A stretch of DNA of 64,000 bases, from the NCBI RefSeq assembly GCF_000479335.1, contig NC_022584.1, positions 1,364,001 through 1,428,000 of the forward strand, read 5' to 3'. Of this stretch, positions 1 through 10,193 are shown piece after piece. The stretch comes from Streptococcus ilei (GTDB taxonomy: Bacteria; Bacillota; Bacilli; Lactobacillales; Streptococcaceae). The stretch's first letter is position 1; the number at the start of each line of letters is the position of its first letter. The position numbers were made by a program, and so were the translations under genes. The notes under the pieces are model-generated. The model worked only from the letters and a program-made list of their open reading frames with translations, was not told the DNA's origin and did not search any database.

Positions 1-1356
1 ATTAACTTGAATGACTGGAGATTTAGAATCTTTATATTTTAGAGGAACTGTCGTAAAAATCGCGAAATAGTCCTGATTCAAATCCAGATTAAAATCCTCT
101 TCAGAATACTGAGTAATGTCTACATCATTTCCAAGTATTCGTCTGAGTTGCTGAATAATCATCGCAGCAGTTCCTCTTCCTGTTGTGCAAACTACAGCTA
201 TCTGCTTGCGAGAACCATTTACAACAGAGTTTTGCTTTCTTAAAATCATTTCAAAATACAAAGCCAGATATCCGATTTCAGATAATTCCAATTCAGAACC
301 AAAAATTGCAGATAGTTCTTCTCCAGCAATTTTCGCCATTTCAAAAGCAAAAGGATATTGAGTTTGAACCTCGCCATGGAATATATCATTAGCTTGCACA
401 TGGAAAATCAGTCGATTGATTAAGGGGCCTAGATGAGACTTGATTTCTTCAAATAATTCTTCATCATCAAAGTTAACCAACATTGTTTCTTTGACTTTCT
501 TGACAATCCCTTGAAAAATGTTTGCAAGCTGTTCAGATTGATAAGACGGCTTGCTTAAAGTGTCAATAAAACGGATATTAAACGGAAAACACAAAAAGTC
601 TATCTCAAACTGACTGAGGGAAATCTTATAAGTCATCTCAATATGATAGATTAATTTTTCAACCAAAGGTGTCTCTGTTAAATCATTCCTATAGTAAGGA
701 ATAGGGCAACTCAACACCCTAGATGCATGAATACGCTCCACCATAATTGAAATTGTCTTTCGAAGGAGTTCCTTTGTTTCTTTCGGGATTTTATACTCCT
801 GGACTAGCGTCTCCAGAAAAGAAGATGTTGCCTCGGTGAGTGTCTTTCCTTCAAAGTAAGGGGCCACTTGGTGAATATAGAGCAAGCGCAAATTCAGCTC
901 GGACCCCAAGACCTCCAGCCCACGGTTGGGCTTTCCTGAAATAGTGATAGAGTAACTCTCTGCCAAAGATTTTACTTGTTTTAAATCCTTATTAAGGGTA
1001 CTTCTACTAACACCTGCTTCCTCAGCCAAGTCGTCAATAAGAAGAGGGGAGGTTGACTTAATTAAACGTTTTAGTAAATAGGCAATTCTTTTACTGGAAG
1101 AATTGAAGTCACTCTCCCGTTTTAAACTACCAGATAAAATCCTTTCCAACTCAGTATAGTCATACACCTCTAACATTAACTTATCATCTTGTGAGATAAT
1201 CTGGATACTCGGAGCCAAAACATCATTTAATTGTTGGATACTCTTTTGCAAGGTTTGCATACTAATATCCAGCTCTGAGCGCATATCTACCAAGGAATAA
1301 GTTGGCTGTGAGACCATTTTTTCTAAAATGTTATACCATCGATTTACTATGGTCAA
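1..1356 (-). CDS. PRD-domain transcriptional regulator of sorbitol operon, 3' end beyond window
   Basis: An uninterrupted reading frame runs from a TTG start at 1356 to the left edge (about 452 codons visible, no stop), so the gene is partial only because the window ends. The start is preceded by GAGGAAG; the nearest in-frame ATG (1317) has no comparable site. Visible order: an N-terminal helix-turn-helix (about 1-60), a second HTH (about 90-150, with EEAGVSRSTLNKDL), two PRD domains (about 165-380) and the start of a PTS EIIB-like domain with a cysteine in VVCTTGRGTAA. This is the BglG/MtlR-type activator plan, in which PTS phosphorylation of PRD histidines and the EIIB cysteine sets activity. 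It lies 23 nt after the sorbitol-6-phosphate dehydrogenase gene. In streptococcal sorbitol operons this order is followed by gutM and the sorbitol PTS genes, which would lie off the left edge (inference). Family confident; the sugar comes from context. Confidence 0.85.
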   Translation of the reverse strand, partial: MTIVNRWYNILEKMVSQPTYSLVDMRSELDISMQTLQKSIQQLNDVLAPSIQIISQDDKLMLEVYDYTELERILSGSLKRESDFNSSSKRIAYLLKRLIKSTSPLLIDDLAEEAGVSRSTLNKDLKQVKSLAESYSITISGKPNRGLEVLGSELNLRLLYIHQVAPYFEGKTLTEATSSFLETLVQEYKIPKETKELLRKTISIMVERIHASRVLSCPIPYYRNDLTETPLVEKLIYHIEMTYKISLSQFEIDFLCFPFNIRFIDTLSKPSYQSEQLANIFQGIVKKVKETMLVNFDDEELFEEIKSHLGPLINRLIFHVQANDIFHGEVQTQYPFAFEMAKIAGEELSAIFGSELELSEIGYLALYFEMILRKQNSVVNGSRKQIAVVCTTGRGTAAMIIQQLRRILGNDVDITQYSEEDFNLDLNQDYFAIFTTVPLKYKDSKSPVIQVN

Positions 1357-1379
1357 CTCTCTTCCTCACCTTCATTTTT

Positions 1380-2180
1380 TTAACCGCGAGTTTTCCCTCC
1401 GGCAATATTTGTAGTGACTCCAGTTATATAGCTAGAACGGTCTGAAATATAGAATGCTACAAGGTCAGCTACTTCCCGTAGTTTACCACTTCGTCCCAAA
1501 GGAGTTGTTGAAGTTGAAGCATAACCAGCTCGAATATCTTCTACCGTCTTTCCACGGGTATAAGCAAGAGCTTCCTCATAAGAAAGAGTTCGAAGTCCCG
1601 TAGCTTCCATAATTCCTGGAGCAATTCCAACCACACGTACACCATGCTTACCCAGCTCTTTTGCCCATGAACGAGTGTAACTATAGACTGCTGCTTTTGT
1701 GGCAGCATAGGCACTTTGTCCTTCAGAACCTTCCAAGCCTGCTTCTGAAGCCATGTTCACAATTACACCTTTTCCATTTTTCACTAAAATACGTCCCACT
1801 GCCTGACTAACCAGATACAAACCTTTTTGATTAATCATCGTTACTTTTTCGAACGTCTCATCGTCCAATTCGTAAGGACCTTTAGGATTTTCTGCATCGA
1901 TTAATAATCTAGGGATATTAATCCCTGCATTATTGACCACTGCATCAATATTGCCAAATCTTTCAACTATTTTGGCAACACCCTCTTCTACTTCAGAGCG
2001 AGAAGTTACATCAACTTTTACAAATAATAGATTTGGATGACGCAAATCGTTGTCGCTAAGATCGAAATTCGCTACGTTGACACCTAATTCCAGCAATTCT
2101 TCAACGATTGCCTTACCGATCCCAGATGACGCGCCAGTCACAAGAACTGTTTTGCCTTTTATGTTTAACCAATCATTCAT
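1380..2180 (-). CDS. srlD: Sorbitol-6-phosphate 2-dehydrogenase (SDR family)
   Basis: A 266-residue short-chain dehydrogenase that oxidises sorbitol 6-phosphate to fructose 6-phosphate with NAD, linking sorbitol PTS uptake to glycolysis. Seen: nucleotide-binding TGASSGIG at 15-22, NNAG at 83-86, and catalytic Ser145, Tyr158 and Lys162 (SAYAATK). The sequence closely resembles streptococcal SrlD as I recall it, including INIPRLL and the EGSEGQSAYA region, so the substrate call is better than generic SDR. I start at the ATG at 2180 because AGAGGTA lies 6 nt upstream; the in-frame ATG at 2195 has none. It is the first gene of a leftward operon with the PRD regulator next. Confidence 0.9.
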   Translation of the reverse strand: MNDWLNIKGKTVLVTGASSGIGKAIVEELLELGVNVANFDLSDNDLRHPNLLFVKVDVTSRSEVEEGVAKIVERFGNIDAVVNNAGINIPRLLIDAENPKGPYELDDETFEKVTMINQKGLYLVSQAVGRILVKNGKGVIVNMASEAGLEGSEGQSAYAATKAAVYSYTRSWAKELGKHGVRVVGIAPGIMEATGLRTLSYEEALAYTRGKTVEDIRAGYASTSTTPLGRSGKLREVADLVAFYISDRSSYITGVTTNIAGGKTRG

Positions 2181-2212
2181 TTTGATACCTCTCAAATTTT
2201 ATTTACAAGGCA

Positions 2213-2241
2213 ATTATACAGCGCTTTCATAAATGAATTAA
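2213..2241 (-). promoter_or_regulatory. Sorbitol operon promoter with cre box over the -10
   Basis: On the minus strand a TATAAT (2213-2218) lies 17 nt from a weak TTAATT -35 (2236-2241). The 14-mer TGAAAGCGCTGTAT (2216-2229) matches the CcpA cre consensus TGWAANCGNTNWCA at 12 of 14 positions and overlaps the -10. This predicts glucose repression in addition to activation by the PRD regulator. It is a motif match only. Confidence 0.6.
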
Positions 2242-2297
2242 GACACTCTTTTTTACACAGTTCAAAAAAATAATAAACTAATTAAGAGGCTTGTACT

Positions 2298-2335
2298 AAA
2301 AAATCCACAAGAAATGAACTTGTGGATCTCTTTTT
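2298..2335 (-). terminator. Bidirectional terminator after pgi
   Basis: A 9-bp perfect stem (ATCCACAAG / CTTGTGGAT, 2303-2311 with 2319-2327) has T-runs on both strands. It ends pgi, reading leftward. Confidence 0.85.
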
Positions 2336-2366
2336 ATACTCTAAATGAACTCAAGGCATATAAGAA

Positions 2367-3716
2367 TCAAAGGCGTGCATTCAACTCAGCACCCAGCTCT
2401 TCAAAGCCTGGTTTTCCAAGAAGGGCAAACATGTTTTTCTTATAAGCCTCAACTCCAGGCTGGTCAAATGGATTGATACCATTCAGGTAGCCAGAAAGAG
2501 CAATAGCCAACTCAAAGAAGTAAATAGTGTAGCCCAAAGTGAACTCATCTTGCTCAGGCAGTGTCACAAACATATTTGGAACTCCACCATCAGTGTGTGC
2601 TAACAGCACTCCATCTGTAGCTTTTTTATTGACAAAGTCAACATCTTTTCCTTGCAAGTAGCCAAGACCGTCCAAGTCTTCTGCCAATTCAGGAATCAGC
2701 ACATTTTTGCGAGGTTTATCTACACGTACAACTGTTTCAAAGAGGATACGGGTACCTTCCTGGATAAATTGTCCCAGAGAGTGCAAGTCTGTTGAGAAGT
2801 TGGCTGAAGTTGGGTAAATCCCTTTTTGGTCTTTCCCTTCTGACTCACCAGCCAGTTGCTTCCACCACTCAGAGAAGTATTGTAGAGATGGTTCATAGTT
2901 AGCTAGAACTTCTGTCAGATAACCTTTACGGTACAAGATATTGCGTACAACTGCATATTGATATGCTTCATTTTCAGCCAACTTATCAGAAGCATAAGCC
3001 TTGCGAGCAGCATTTGCTCCTTCCATTAACTTGCTGATATCAGCCCCTGCAGCTGCGATTGGCAAGAGTCCCACTGCTGTCAATACTGTAAAACGACCAC
3101 CTACACTATCAGGCACTACAAAAGTATCCCAGCCATTAGCATCTGCTTCAACCTTAACTGCACCTTTAGCGCGGTCTGTAGTTGCATAAATCCGTTTATT
3201 TGCTTCTTCCTGACCATACTTCTTAACCAAGAGTTCTTTGAAGACACGGAAAGCAATAGCAGGCTCTGTAGTCGTTCCTGACTTAGAAATAACGTTGACA
3301 GAGAAATCTTTGTCTGATACATAGTCTACCAAATCAGCCAAATAGCTTGAAGAAATAGAATTTCCAGCATAGAGGATTTGAGGTGCCTTGCGTTCTTCCT
3401 TGCTTTGTAGATTTACAAAAGAATTATTCAAGAAATCAATAGCTGCACGAGCTCCTAAATAGGAACCACCAATACCGATTACGATCAATACCTCACTATC
3501 AGATTGGATTTTAGCAGCAGCCTTTTGAATACGAGCAAATTCATCTTTGTCATATTCTTCAGGCAAGTTCAACCAGCCAGTCATTTCTGCCCCAGGACCT
3601 GTACCATTTCGCAGAGCAGAATCTGCAGCAGTCACTTGAGGCTGCATATAATCTAGTTCATGTGGTGCTACAAATTTATCTAACACCTTTGAGTAGTCAA
3701 ATTTAATATGTGACAT
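2367..3716 (-). CDS. pgi: Glucose-6-phosphate isomerase
   Basis: A 449-residue cytosolic glycolytic enzyme interconverting glucose 6-phosphate and fructose 6-phosphate, the usual length of the short Gram-positive form. Seen: the phosphosugar-binding segments [12 protein letters not shown] and [10 protein letters not shown], the [10 protein letters not shown] strand, and a [14 protein letters not shown] stretch typical of the GPI signature. The start ATG is preceded by GGAGGATAAAC. The gene is transcribed alone, with a terminator directly downstream and two cre-like sites upstream. No defects seen. Confidence 0.97.
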   Translation of the reverse strand: MSHIKFDYSKVLDKFVAPHELDYMQPQVTAADSALRNGTGPGAEMTGWLNLPEEYDKDEFARIQKAAAKIQSDSEVLIVIGIGGSYLGARAAIDFLNNSFVNLQSKEERKAPQILYAGNSISSSYLADLVDYVSDKDFSVNVISKSGTTTEPAIAFRVFKELLVKKYGQEEANKRIYATTDRAKGAVKVEADANGWDTFVVPDSVGGRFTVLTAVGLLPIAAAGADISKLMEGANAARKAYASDKLAENEAYQYAVVRNILYRKGYLTEVLANYEPSLQYFSEWWKQLAGESEGKDQKGIYPTSANFSTDLHSLGQFIQEGTRILFETVVRVDKPRKNVLIPELAEDLDGLGYLQGKDVDFVNKKATDGVLLAHTDGGVPNMFVTLPEQDEFTLGYTIYFFELAIALSGYLNGINPFDQPGVEAYKKNMFALLGKPGFEELGAELNARL

Positions 3717-3745
3717 GTTTATCCTCCAATTGTTCTTTTCTTTTA

Positions 3746-3835
3746 TGATAACGCTTTAAGAAAAAATAAGCAAGTGCTTTCGCTATTTTAAAACGTTTAC
3801 ATTTGTATTCTATACTATTTTTCTAAATAAGCTAA
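3746..3835 (-). promoter_or_regulatory. Probable pgi promoter region with two cre-like sites
   Basis: A candidate promoter is TTAGCT (3830-3835), 17 nt, TAGAAT (3807-3812). Two 14-mers each match the cre consensus at 13 of 14 positions: TGTAAACGTTTTAA (3788-3801) just after the -10, and TTAAAGCGTTATCA (3746-3759) near the ribosome site. The sites are clear; the promoter is weaker. Between 3836 and 4046 I see no gene, only a tandem TTTAGGCCTA repeat at 3881-3900. Confidence 0.5.
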
Positions 3836-4046
3836 CCTTAGGACATAACCGAGAGCAATCGTTTGCGTGAGTCAACAAATTTTAGGCCTATTTAGGCCTA
3901 TTGAGAAGAACAATTTTGATTGACAAGAAAACAAATATGCTTCTTAAGATTGGATGTCAGCTGAATTCATTTCAGGTCCGTTCAAACTAGATTCGCTGCT
4001 CCAATATTCATCTGCACCTTTTAGGCTTGACTCATCAAGAGCAATA

Positions 4047-4123
4047 GAAAAGAGCACACAGTTCACTTCGCTTAGGGCTGCTGGATTCCTCCCCTGACCC
4101 GCTTCACGCAGAACTGTTGCTCC
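4047..4123 (-). ncRNA. ffs: Small SRP RNA (4.5S/scRNA)
   Basis: The minus strand carries the conserved SRP domain IV core (GGTCAGG, GGAA and CAGCAGCC blocks around 4074-4100). Flanking arms pair as GAGCAACAGTTC with GAACTGTGTGCTC to give a closed hairpin of about 77 nt. SRP RNA binds Ffh and targets membrane and secreted proteins to the translocon. Its place just after tadA is the usual Firmicutes arrangement. The 5' end is set by the promoter spacing; the 3' end is less certain and could extend to about 4030. Confidence 0.9.
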
Positions 4124-4130
4124 GATAGGT

Positions 4131-4159
4131 ATTATATCATAATTTGTTCGATTTGCAAA
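4131..4159 (-). promoter_or_regulatory. Promoter of SRP RNA
   Basis: TTTGCA (4154-4159), 17-nt spacer, TATAAT (4131-4136), placed 7 nt before the RNA's 5' end and starting about 10 nt after the tadA stop codon. The RNA therefore has its own promoter. Confidence 0.8.
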
Positions 4160-4169
4160 GGTCCGGTTT

Positions 4170-4682
4170 TTATTCTTGTGTTTCGGCCTTGGCTGCGAGT
4201 TTGGCTTGTTTTTTTCGTTCTCGACCTTGGCGAAAAAAGGTCTGCATGATGGCTGCACATTCTGCTTCCAAGATTCCTGTTTCTACTTCGACTCGGTGAT
4301 TGAGACGTTCATCTGTCAAAATGTCGTAGAGACTCCCTGCTCCACCGAACTTCTGATTGGTCGCCCCGTAAATCACCTGGGGAATCCGAGCTAGACCAAT
4401 GGCACCACTACACATGACACAGGGCTCAATCGTGACAAAAAGCGTCGTATCCAGCAGGCGCCAGCTATTTTCACGCTGATTGGCCTCCTCGATCGCCATG
4501 ATTTCCGCATGCATGACCGCCCGCTGCAATTCCTCCCGCGCATTGTGGCCACGCCCAATAATCTCACCGTCTTTGACGATGACACAGCCGATGGGGATTT
4601 CCTCATGGGCCAAGGCGATTTCCGCCTCTTTTAAAGCCTCTCGCATAAAGGCCTCTTTCTCTTCTAGGGTATAGTCTCTCAC
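4170..4682 (-). CDS. tadA: tRNA-specific adenosine deaminase
   Basis: A 170-residue zinc enzyme that converts adenosine 34 to inosine in tRNA-Arg(ACG), letting it read CGN codons. Seen: the catalytic zinc signature His58-Ala59-Glu60 and Pro87-Cys88-x-x-Cys91 of the cytidine/deoxycytidylate deaminase fold, followed by the C-terminal FFRQGRERKK tail typical of TadA. The start codon is GTG (4682), with a purine-rich AGTGAGAG upstream; no in-frame ATG precedes the conserved region. A TATAAT at about 4719 on this strand may be its own promoter. Confidence 0.95.
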   Translation of the reverse strand: MRDYTLEEKEAFMREALKEAEIALAHEEIPIGCVIVKDGEIIGRGHNAREELQRAVMHAEIMAIEEANQRENSWRLLDTTLFVTIEPCVMCSGAIGLARIPQVIYGATNQKFGGAGSLYDILTDERLNHRVEVETGILEAECAAIMQTFFRQGRERKKQAKLAAKAETQE

Positions 4683-4734
4683 TAATAACTCTCACTTACT
4701 TTTTATGTTCATGTTCTATTATATGATGAAGCCA

Positions 4735-4759
4735 CAAAAAAAGCCACCAATGGGTGACT
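4735..4759 (-). terminator. Hairpin terminator between purA and tadA
   Basis: AGTCACC pairs with GGTGGCT over a CATT loop and is followed by seven T on the minus strand. It is a second barrier to purA read-through just before tadA. Confidence 0.75.
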
Positions 4760-4869
4760 TCTTATAGGGAGATATTATGAAAAAAAGTTTGGATTCTAAA
4801 CAAAGTTAGGAGGTCTTTGTTTATGGTCTTAGTATAGACCACGTGTCTTAAAGTAAGCTTAAGAAGTAA

Positions 4870-4900
4870 AAAAGTTGAGAGAGTTCTCCCAACTTTCTTT
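4870..4900 (-). terminator. purA terminator
   Basis: The stem AAAGTTG(G)GAGA / TCTCAACTTT is followed by T-rich sequence on the minus strand, directly downstream of the purA stop. Confidence 0.75.
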
Positions 4901-4903
4901 TGT

Positions 4904-6317
<1,414 letters not shown>

Positions 6318-6550
6318 GGTCAGCTATTTCTTTGCTTGGTTTTTTACCCTTAAAAGTTGTCTCTCATTTTCTAAACATCCATCTTTTGGCCTTCATATCC
6401 CAGCTTATACAATGATCGTTCGTCTTTTACCTTCTTTTCTCCCTAAATTAGATCTTATTCTTTTCAGTTTTTAAGCAAGGTTCTCCTCAGAAAGATTTTT
6501 TCCCTTTCAAGTCTAAATAAATCAAGTTACTCCCTTCACCTCTTTTCTTT
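6318..6550 (+). other. Gene-free stretch between divergent purA and hslO
   Basis: No ORF or RNA gene is recognised in this T-rich stretch. A 13-mer at 6415-6427 (minus strand AAAGACGAACGAT) matches the lactococcal PurBox AWWWCCGAACWWT at 10 of 13 positions, about 100 bp upstream of the purA promoter. That match is too weak to call. Confidence 0.4.
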
Positions 6551-6553
6551 TTT

Positions 6554-6564
6554 TATGCTAAAAT
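6554..6564 (+). promoter_or_regulatory. Extended -10 promoter of hslO, leaderless transcript predicted
   Basis: TATGC followed by TAAAAT (6559-6564) is an extended -10 element; no good -35 is present. Only 7 nt separate the -10 from the ATG at 6572, so transcription should start at or next to the start codon. No Shine-Dalgarno sequence is present. Confidence 0.65.
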
Positions 6565-6571
6565 AGAAGCT

Positions 6572-7444
6572 ATGGACAAAATTATTAAAACTATCTCAGA
6601 AAGTGGCTCCTTCCGTGCCTTTGTACTTGACAGTACAGAGACCGTGCGAGCAGCCCAAGAACACCATCAGACACAAGCAAGCTCAACAGTGGCCCTCGGT
6701 CGGACCCTCATCGCTAGCCAAATTTTAGCGGCCAATGAAAAGGGAAATACCAAGATTACGGTGAAAATCCTAGGTACTAGCTCACTGGGGGCTATTATCA
6801 CTGTGGCAGATACTCAAGGAAACGTCAAAGGCTACGTTCAAAATCCTGGTGTGGATATCAAGAAAACAGCGACTGGTGAAGTTGTGGTCGGACCATTCGT
6901 CGGAAATGGGGAATTCTTAGTCATCACCGACTATGGCACAGGCAATCCTTACCACTCCATGACGCCCCTGGTCACTGGCGAAATCGGTGAAGACCTGGCT
7001 TATTATTTGACTGAAAGCCAACAAACGCCATCTGCAGTGGGGCTCAATGTTCTACTCGACGAAGAAGACAAGGTCAAGGTTGCTGGTGGTTTCTTGGTGC
7101 AGGTCTTGCCAAATGCCAAGGAAGAAGAAATTGCCCGCTTTGAAAAACGTATCCAAGAAATGCCGGCCATTTCTACCCTTTTAGCGTCTGACGACCATAT
7201 TGAAGCTCTTCTTGCTGCCATCTATGGCGAAGATCCCTACAAACGTCTCTCTGAAGAAGAACTTCGTTTCCAATGCGACTGTAGCAAGGAACGTTTCATG
7301 GATGCCTTGGCTAGCTTACCCGCCAAAGACCTTCAAGAAATGAAGGACGAAGACCAGGGAGCGGAAATTGTTTGCCAATTCTGTCAGACAGCTTATCACT
7401 TTGACGAAAACGACTTGGAGGAACTCATTCGTGACAAATCTTAA
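6572..7444 (+). CDS. hslO: Redox-regulated chaperone Hsp33
   Basis: A 290-residue cytosolic holdase activated by oxidation: a C-terminal zinc site releases zinc and forms disulfides, exposing a client-binding surface. Seen: the Hsp33 N-terminal fold ([17 protein letters not shown], [10 protein letters not shown]) and the four zinc cysteines as CDC (about 235-237) and CQFC (about 268-271). Full length. The start has no ribosome site and lies 7 nt from the -10 (see promoter). dusB overlaps its 3' end by 14 nt, so the two genes form a coupled operon. Confidence 0.95.
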   Translation: MDKIIKTISESGSFRAFVLDSTETVRAAQEHHQTQASSTVALGRTLIASQILAANEKGNTKITVKILGTSSLGAIITVADTQGNVKGYVQNPGVDIKKTATGEVVVGPFVGNGEFLVITDYGTGNPYHSMTPLVTGEIGEDLAYYLTESQQTPSAVGLNVLLDEEDKVKVAGGFLVQVLPNAKEEEIARFEKRIQEMPAISTLLASDDHIEALLAAIYGEDPYKRLSEEELRFQCDCSKERFMDALASLPAKDLQEMKDEDQGAEIVCQFCQTAYHFDENDLEELIRDKS

Positions 7445-8411
7445 TACACCTTTTATGATTGGGAACGTCGAGATCCCAAACCGGACGGTCCTAGCACCTA
7501 TGGCCGGTGTGACCAACTCCGCTTTCCGGACGATTGCTAAAGAACTGGGAGCAGGGCTTGTAGTCATGGAAATGGTCTCTGATAAAGGAATCCAATACAA
7601 CAACGAAAAGACACTGCATATGCTCCATATCGATGAAGGAGAAAATCCTGTATCGATCCAACTTTTCGGGAGTGACGAAGATAGCCTGGCACGCGCAGCA
7701 GAATTTATCCAAGAAAATACCAAGACCGATATCGTGGATATCAACATGGGCTGCCCAGTGAATAAAATCGTGAAAAACGAGGCGGGGGCTATGTGGCTCA
7801 AGGATCCTGATAAGATTTACTCCATTATCAACAAGGTTCAATCCGTCCTTGATATCCCTCTCACTGTCAAAATGCGGACAGGTTGGTCGGATCCTTCCCT
7901 AGCAGTGGAGAATGCCCTCGCAGCTGAAGCTGCAGGTGTCTCTGCCCTGGCTATGCACGGACGGACCCGGGAACAAATGTACACTGGTCACGCTGACCTT
8001 GAGACCCTTCACAAGGTTGCGCAAGCTCTGACCAAGATTCCATTTATTGCAAATGGAGACATCCGGACAGTTCAAGACGCCAAACAACGCATCGAAGAAG
8101 TTGGTGCTGATGCGGTCATGATTGGCCGTGCCGCTATGGGCAATCCTTACCTCTTCAACCAAATCAATCACTACTTTGAAACAGGAGAAATCCTGCCTGA
8201 TTTGACCTTTGAAGACAAGATGAAGATTGCTTATGAGCACTTGAAGCGCTTGATCAATCTCAAGGGTGAGCACATTGCCGTCCGCGAATTCCGTGGCTTA
8301 GCCCCTCACTACCTCCGTGGTACCTCAGGTGCTGCCAAACTACGCGGAGCAATCTCGCAGGCTAGCACCCTAGCAGAGATTGAAGAACTTCTTCAATTAG
8401 AAAAAGCTTAA
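7431..8411 (+). CDS. dusB: tRNA-dihydrouridine synthase B
   Basis: A 326-residue FMN enzyme reducing specific uridines of tRNA to dihydrouridine. Seen: [12 protein letters not shown] at the N-terminus, the catalytic-cysteine motif [14 protein letters not shown], the FMN/tRNA-binding [10 protein letters not shown], and IANGDI and [12 protein letters not shown] start at the GTG at 7431, which has GAGGA 8 nt upstream and overlaps the end of hslO; an in-frame ATG at 7455 is the alternative. The hslO-dusB pair is common in streptococci and suggests co-expression rather than a shared pathway. Confidence 0.93.
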   Translation: MTNLNTPFMIGNVEIPNRTVLAPMAGVTNSAFRTIAKELGAGLVVMEMVSDKGIQYNNEKTLHMLHIDEGENPVSIQLFGSDEDSLARAAEFIQENTKTDIVDINMGCPVNKIVKNEAGAMWLKDPDKIYSIINKVQSVLDIPLTVKMRTGWSDPSLAVENALAAEAAGVSALAMHGRTREQMYTGHADLETLHKVAQALTKIPFIANGDIRTVQDAKQRIEEVGADAVMIGRAAMGNPYLFNQINHYFETGEILPDLTFEDKMKIAYEHLKRLINLKGEHIAVREFRGLAPHYLRGTSGAAKLRGAISQASTLAEIEELLQLEKA

Positions 8412-8415
8412 TGAC

Positions 8416-8595
8416 AAAGAGGCTAGGACAAAAGTCCTAGCCTCTTAATTGTCTTTGGATTGTCGAGCAAGACGCAGTGGTTGAGTGGGCTCTACTACGC
8501 TGATTTCATCAGCTTTTACAGCCCTACTCAACTGTGCGGAGGTGGGACGACGAAATCGAATTCTAACGAATGACCGATTTCTGTCCCACTCTCTT
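8416..8595 (+). repeat. Intergenic mosaic repeat, family 1, copy A
   Basis: One of four copies in the window. The left end is the inverted repeat AGAGGCTAGGAC/GTCCTAGCCTCT. It is followed by a constant block with GTCGAGCAAGACGCAGTGG. The variable core forms a long hairpin (GTTGAGT/ACTCAAC arms). The constant right end reads GCGGAGGTGGGACGACGAAA to CTGTCCCACTCTCTT. It lies between convergent dusB and the Nudix gene, 6 nt from the latter's stop. Core type is shared with copy D. Confidence 0.8.
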
Positions 8596-8600
8596 GTATG

Positions 8601-9398
8601 TTATTGGTCCTTTTGGCCTTCGCTTTCTTTCCAGCGATAGGTCTTGCGTGGTTTTTTCTTAGGTACCCGCTTGACTCCTACTTCTTCCACATAGGAACCG
8701 TAGGTGACAAGGAAATTATTGGTCAAAATTTCTTTATCTGGATGGATCAGGTTCACCAACTCCGTCGCCTCGTATACGGTGAAAGGTTCTTCTAGGAGAT
8801 GGAGGAAGGTTGGATTCCAAGCCAAACGCCCTTGGATCCGCTTGATGGATTCTTGGACAATCTCATAGTGGTCAAAGGCAAAATCTTCAGCAGTCAAGAC
8901 ACGGCCATCTAGGGAACACTCCCCTTGTTTGAAGTCCACATCGAGGAAAAGAACCTCTTTGGCATCATCCCCAGCTCGGACCAAATTGACGGCCTCCGCA
9001 GGCAAGTAGACCAGGTGGGCAATGGTGATGACCCAGCCCCGTGGATCCCGTCCAGGAGTCGAAACGGTCATTAACTGCTCGACTTTTTGAGGGGTCAACT
9101 CTAGTCCAACTTCTTCCTGGACCTCACGGATACAAGCCTGAATAGCATCTTCATGCTTTTGCAAGAATCCTCCAACCAAGGCTACCCGATGCTGACAAGG
9201 ATGCGTTTTGCGGCGAATCACCAAGAGTTTCAAGCGCCCCTCCACAAAGCAGTAGGCCACCATATCAGCAGTTACGCTCGGATTTTCATAGGTAGGGTGA
9301 TCCTGTTCCTTATACCAACGGAGAAATTCTTCCTCGCTGACGACCCTTTCGTAGTATTCCTTTTCGTTCATTCCTTCCGGAATGCTTGTTGCTGTCAT
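8601..9398 (-). CDS. NrtR-like Nudix protein (NAD-metabolism regulator or hydrolase)
   Basis: A 265-residue protein with a central Nudix domain: the full Nudix box GX5EX7REUXEEXGU is present (G-FLQKH-E ... REVQEEVGL). It is followed by a C-terminal region of NrtR type (EPFTVYEATELV, a LTNNF stretch, a basic tail KKKPRKTYRW). NrtR proteins use the Nudix domain to sense ADP-ribose-type ligands and a C-terminal winged helix to bind DNA. It is last in the operon nadR-pnuC, with GGAGG before its ATG, which abuts the pnuC stop. Context supports control of, or metabolite repair in, NAD salvage. Because the Nudix box is intact it may be catalytic; regulator versus hydrolase is unresolved. Confidence 0.8.
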   Translation of the reverse strand: MTATSIPEGMNEKEYYERVVSEEEFLRWYKEQDHPTYENPSVTADMVAYCFVEGRLKLLVIRRKTHPCQHRVALVGGFLQKHEDAIQACIREVQEEVGLELTPQKVEQLMTVSTPGRDPRGWVITIAHLVYLPAEAVNLVRAGDDAKEVLFLDVDFKQGECSLDGRVLTAEDFAFDHYEIVQESIKRIQGRLAWNPTFLHLLEEPFTVYEATELVNLIHPDKEILTNNFLVTYGSYVEEVGVKRVPKKKPRKTYRWKESEGQKDQ

Positions 9399-10181
9399 TT
9401 AAGCAACCTCCTTTTTCACTGCTTTACTCCACTGATACCAACCGACAAGACTGTTAAGGGTATAGACCCAGTACATGCCTTGAATATGGATGCTCTTTCC
9501 CCACCAGAGGTAAATACTGAAGAGGTTGGTCGCAATCCAGAAAATCCATTGTTCGCGATAGAGACCAGTCATCAGAAGCTGTCCGACACCATTGGTCGCA
9601 TCTGTTATACTATCACGGAAAGGCCGAGCACTGTGGATGCTTTTATAGGCGTAGCCCATCCCGATCCAAATCAGAGCTGTTAGGGCCAAGTACTTGATCC
9701 ATTCCACTAGCGTTAATTTCTTGGCCTCAAAGTGAGATTCTTCCGCTTCCCCCTGATCATTGATCCGATTCGACAACCAGACATAGAGACCAATTGGCTG
9801 CATAACGAAGAAATACAAGGTCGTCAAGACTTCTCCATAGAAGTTTTTGTTCAAGGCTAGGATGAGATAAATCGCTGAGTTTACTGCTCCAAAGAGATAG
9901 TTACTAGCCCTACCCTCTGCTACTAGTATAACACAAACTATTCCTGTCCAGGATGCAAAGAGCCCCAACCAATCATGACTCGCTTCCTGATTGGTAAATT
10001 CTAAGATAAAGGGCACGCTGGACAAAGCAAGCAAATAGAGCCATTGTGTCAATGTGCGGCCAGCGAACAGGTCTTTCCAAAGGAGTTTCATAATTCCTAT
10101 AAAGCCACGCTTACCAGCTTCTCGATGGACATTTTTTAAATGTTCCCCAAATGTTTGAATTTTTTCTTGTAATCGTTTCAT
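9399..10181 (-). CDS. pnuC: Nicotinamide riboside transporter PnuC
   Basis: A 260-residue membrane protein that moves nicotinamide riboside by facilitated diffusion, trapped by phosphorylation by NadR. Seen: about seven hydrophobic segments from residue 45 on and the PnuC family stretches FVMQPIGLYVW and IFWIATNLFSIYLWW. The N-terminal 40 residues are amphipathic and basic, cytoplasmic if the usual topology holds. AAAGGAG precedes the ATG. It lies 12 nt after nadR and directly abuts the Nudix gene. Confidence 0.94.
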   Translation of the reverse strand: MKRLQEKIQTFGEHLKNVHREAGKRGFIGIMKLLWKDLFAGRTLTQWLYLLALSSVPFILEFTNQEASHDWLGLFASWTGIVCVILVAEGRASNYLFGAVNSAIYLILALNKNFYGEVLTTLYFFVMQPIGLYVWLSNRINDQGEAEESHFEAKKLTLVEWIKYLALTALIWIGMGYAYKSIHSARPFRDSITDATNGVGQLLMTGLYREQWIFWIATNLFSIYLWWGKSIHIQGMYWVYTLNSLVGWYQWSKAVKKEVA

Positions 10182-10193
10182 GTTGCTTCTCCT

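Noticed and set aside
1..1356. Sorbitol regulator as a pseudogene
   Set aside because: The reading frame is intact across the visible part; it merely lacks its stop because the window ends.
3944..4258. 104-codon minus-strand frame downstream of tadA
   Set aside because: It starts inside tadA in another frame and reads through the SRP RNA and its promoter, with no ribosome site and no family resemblance.
4778..4810. Tiny plus-strand ORF of 10 codons (MKKSLDSKQS) with GGGAG upstream
   Set aside because: It is far too short, has no promoter or conserved context, and lies between terminators.
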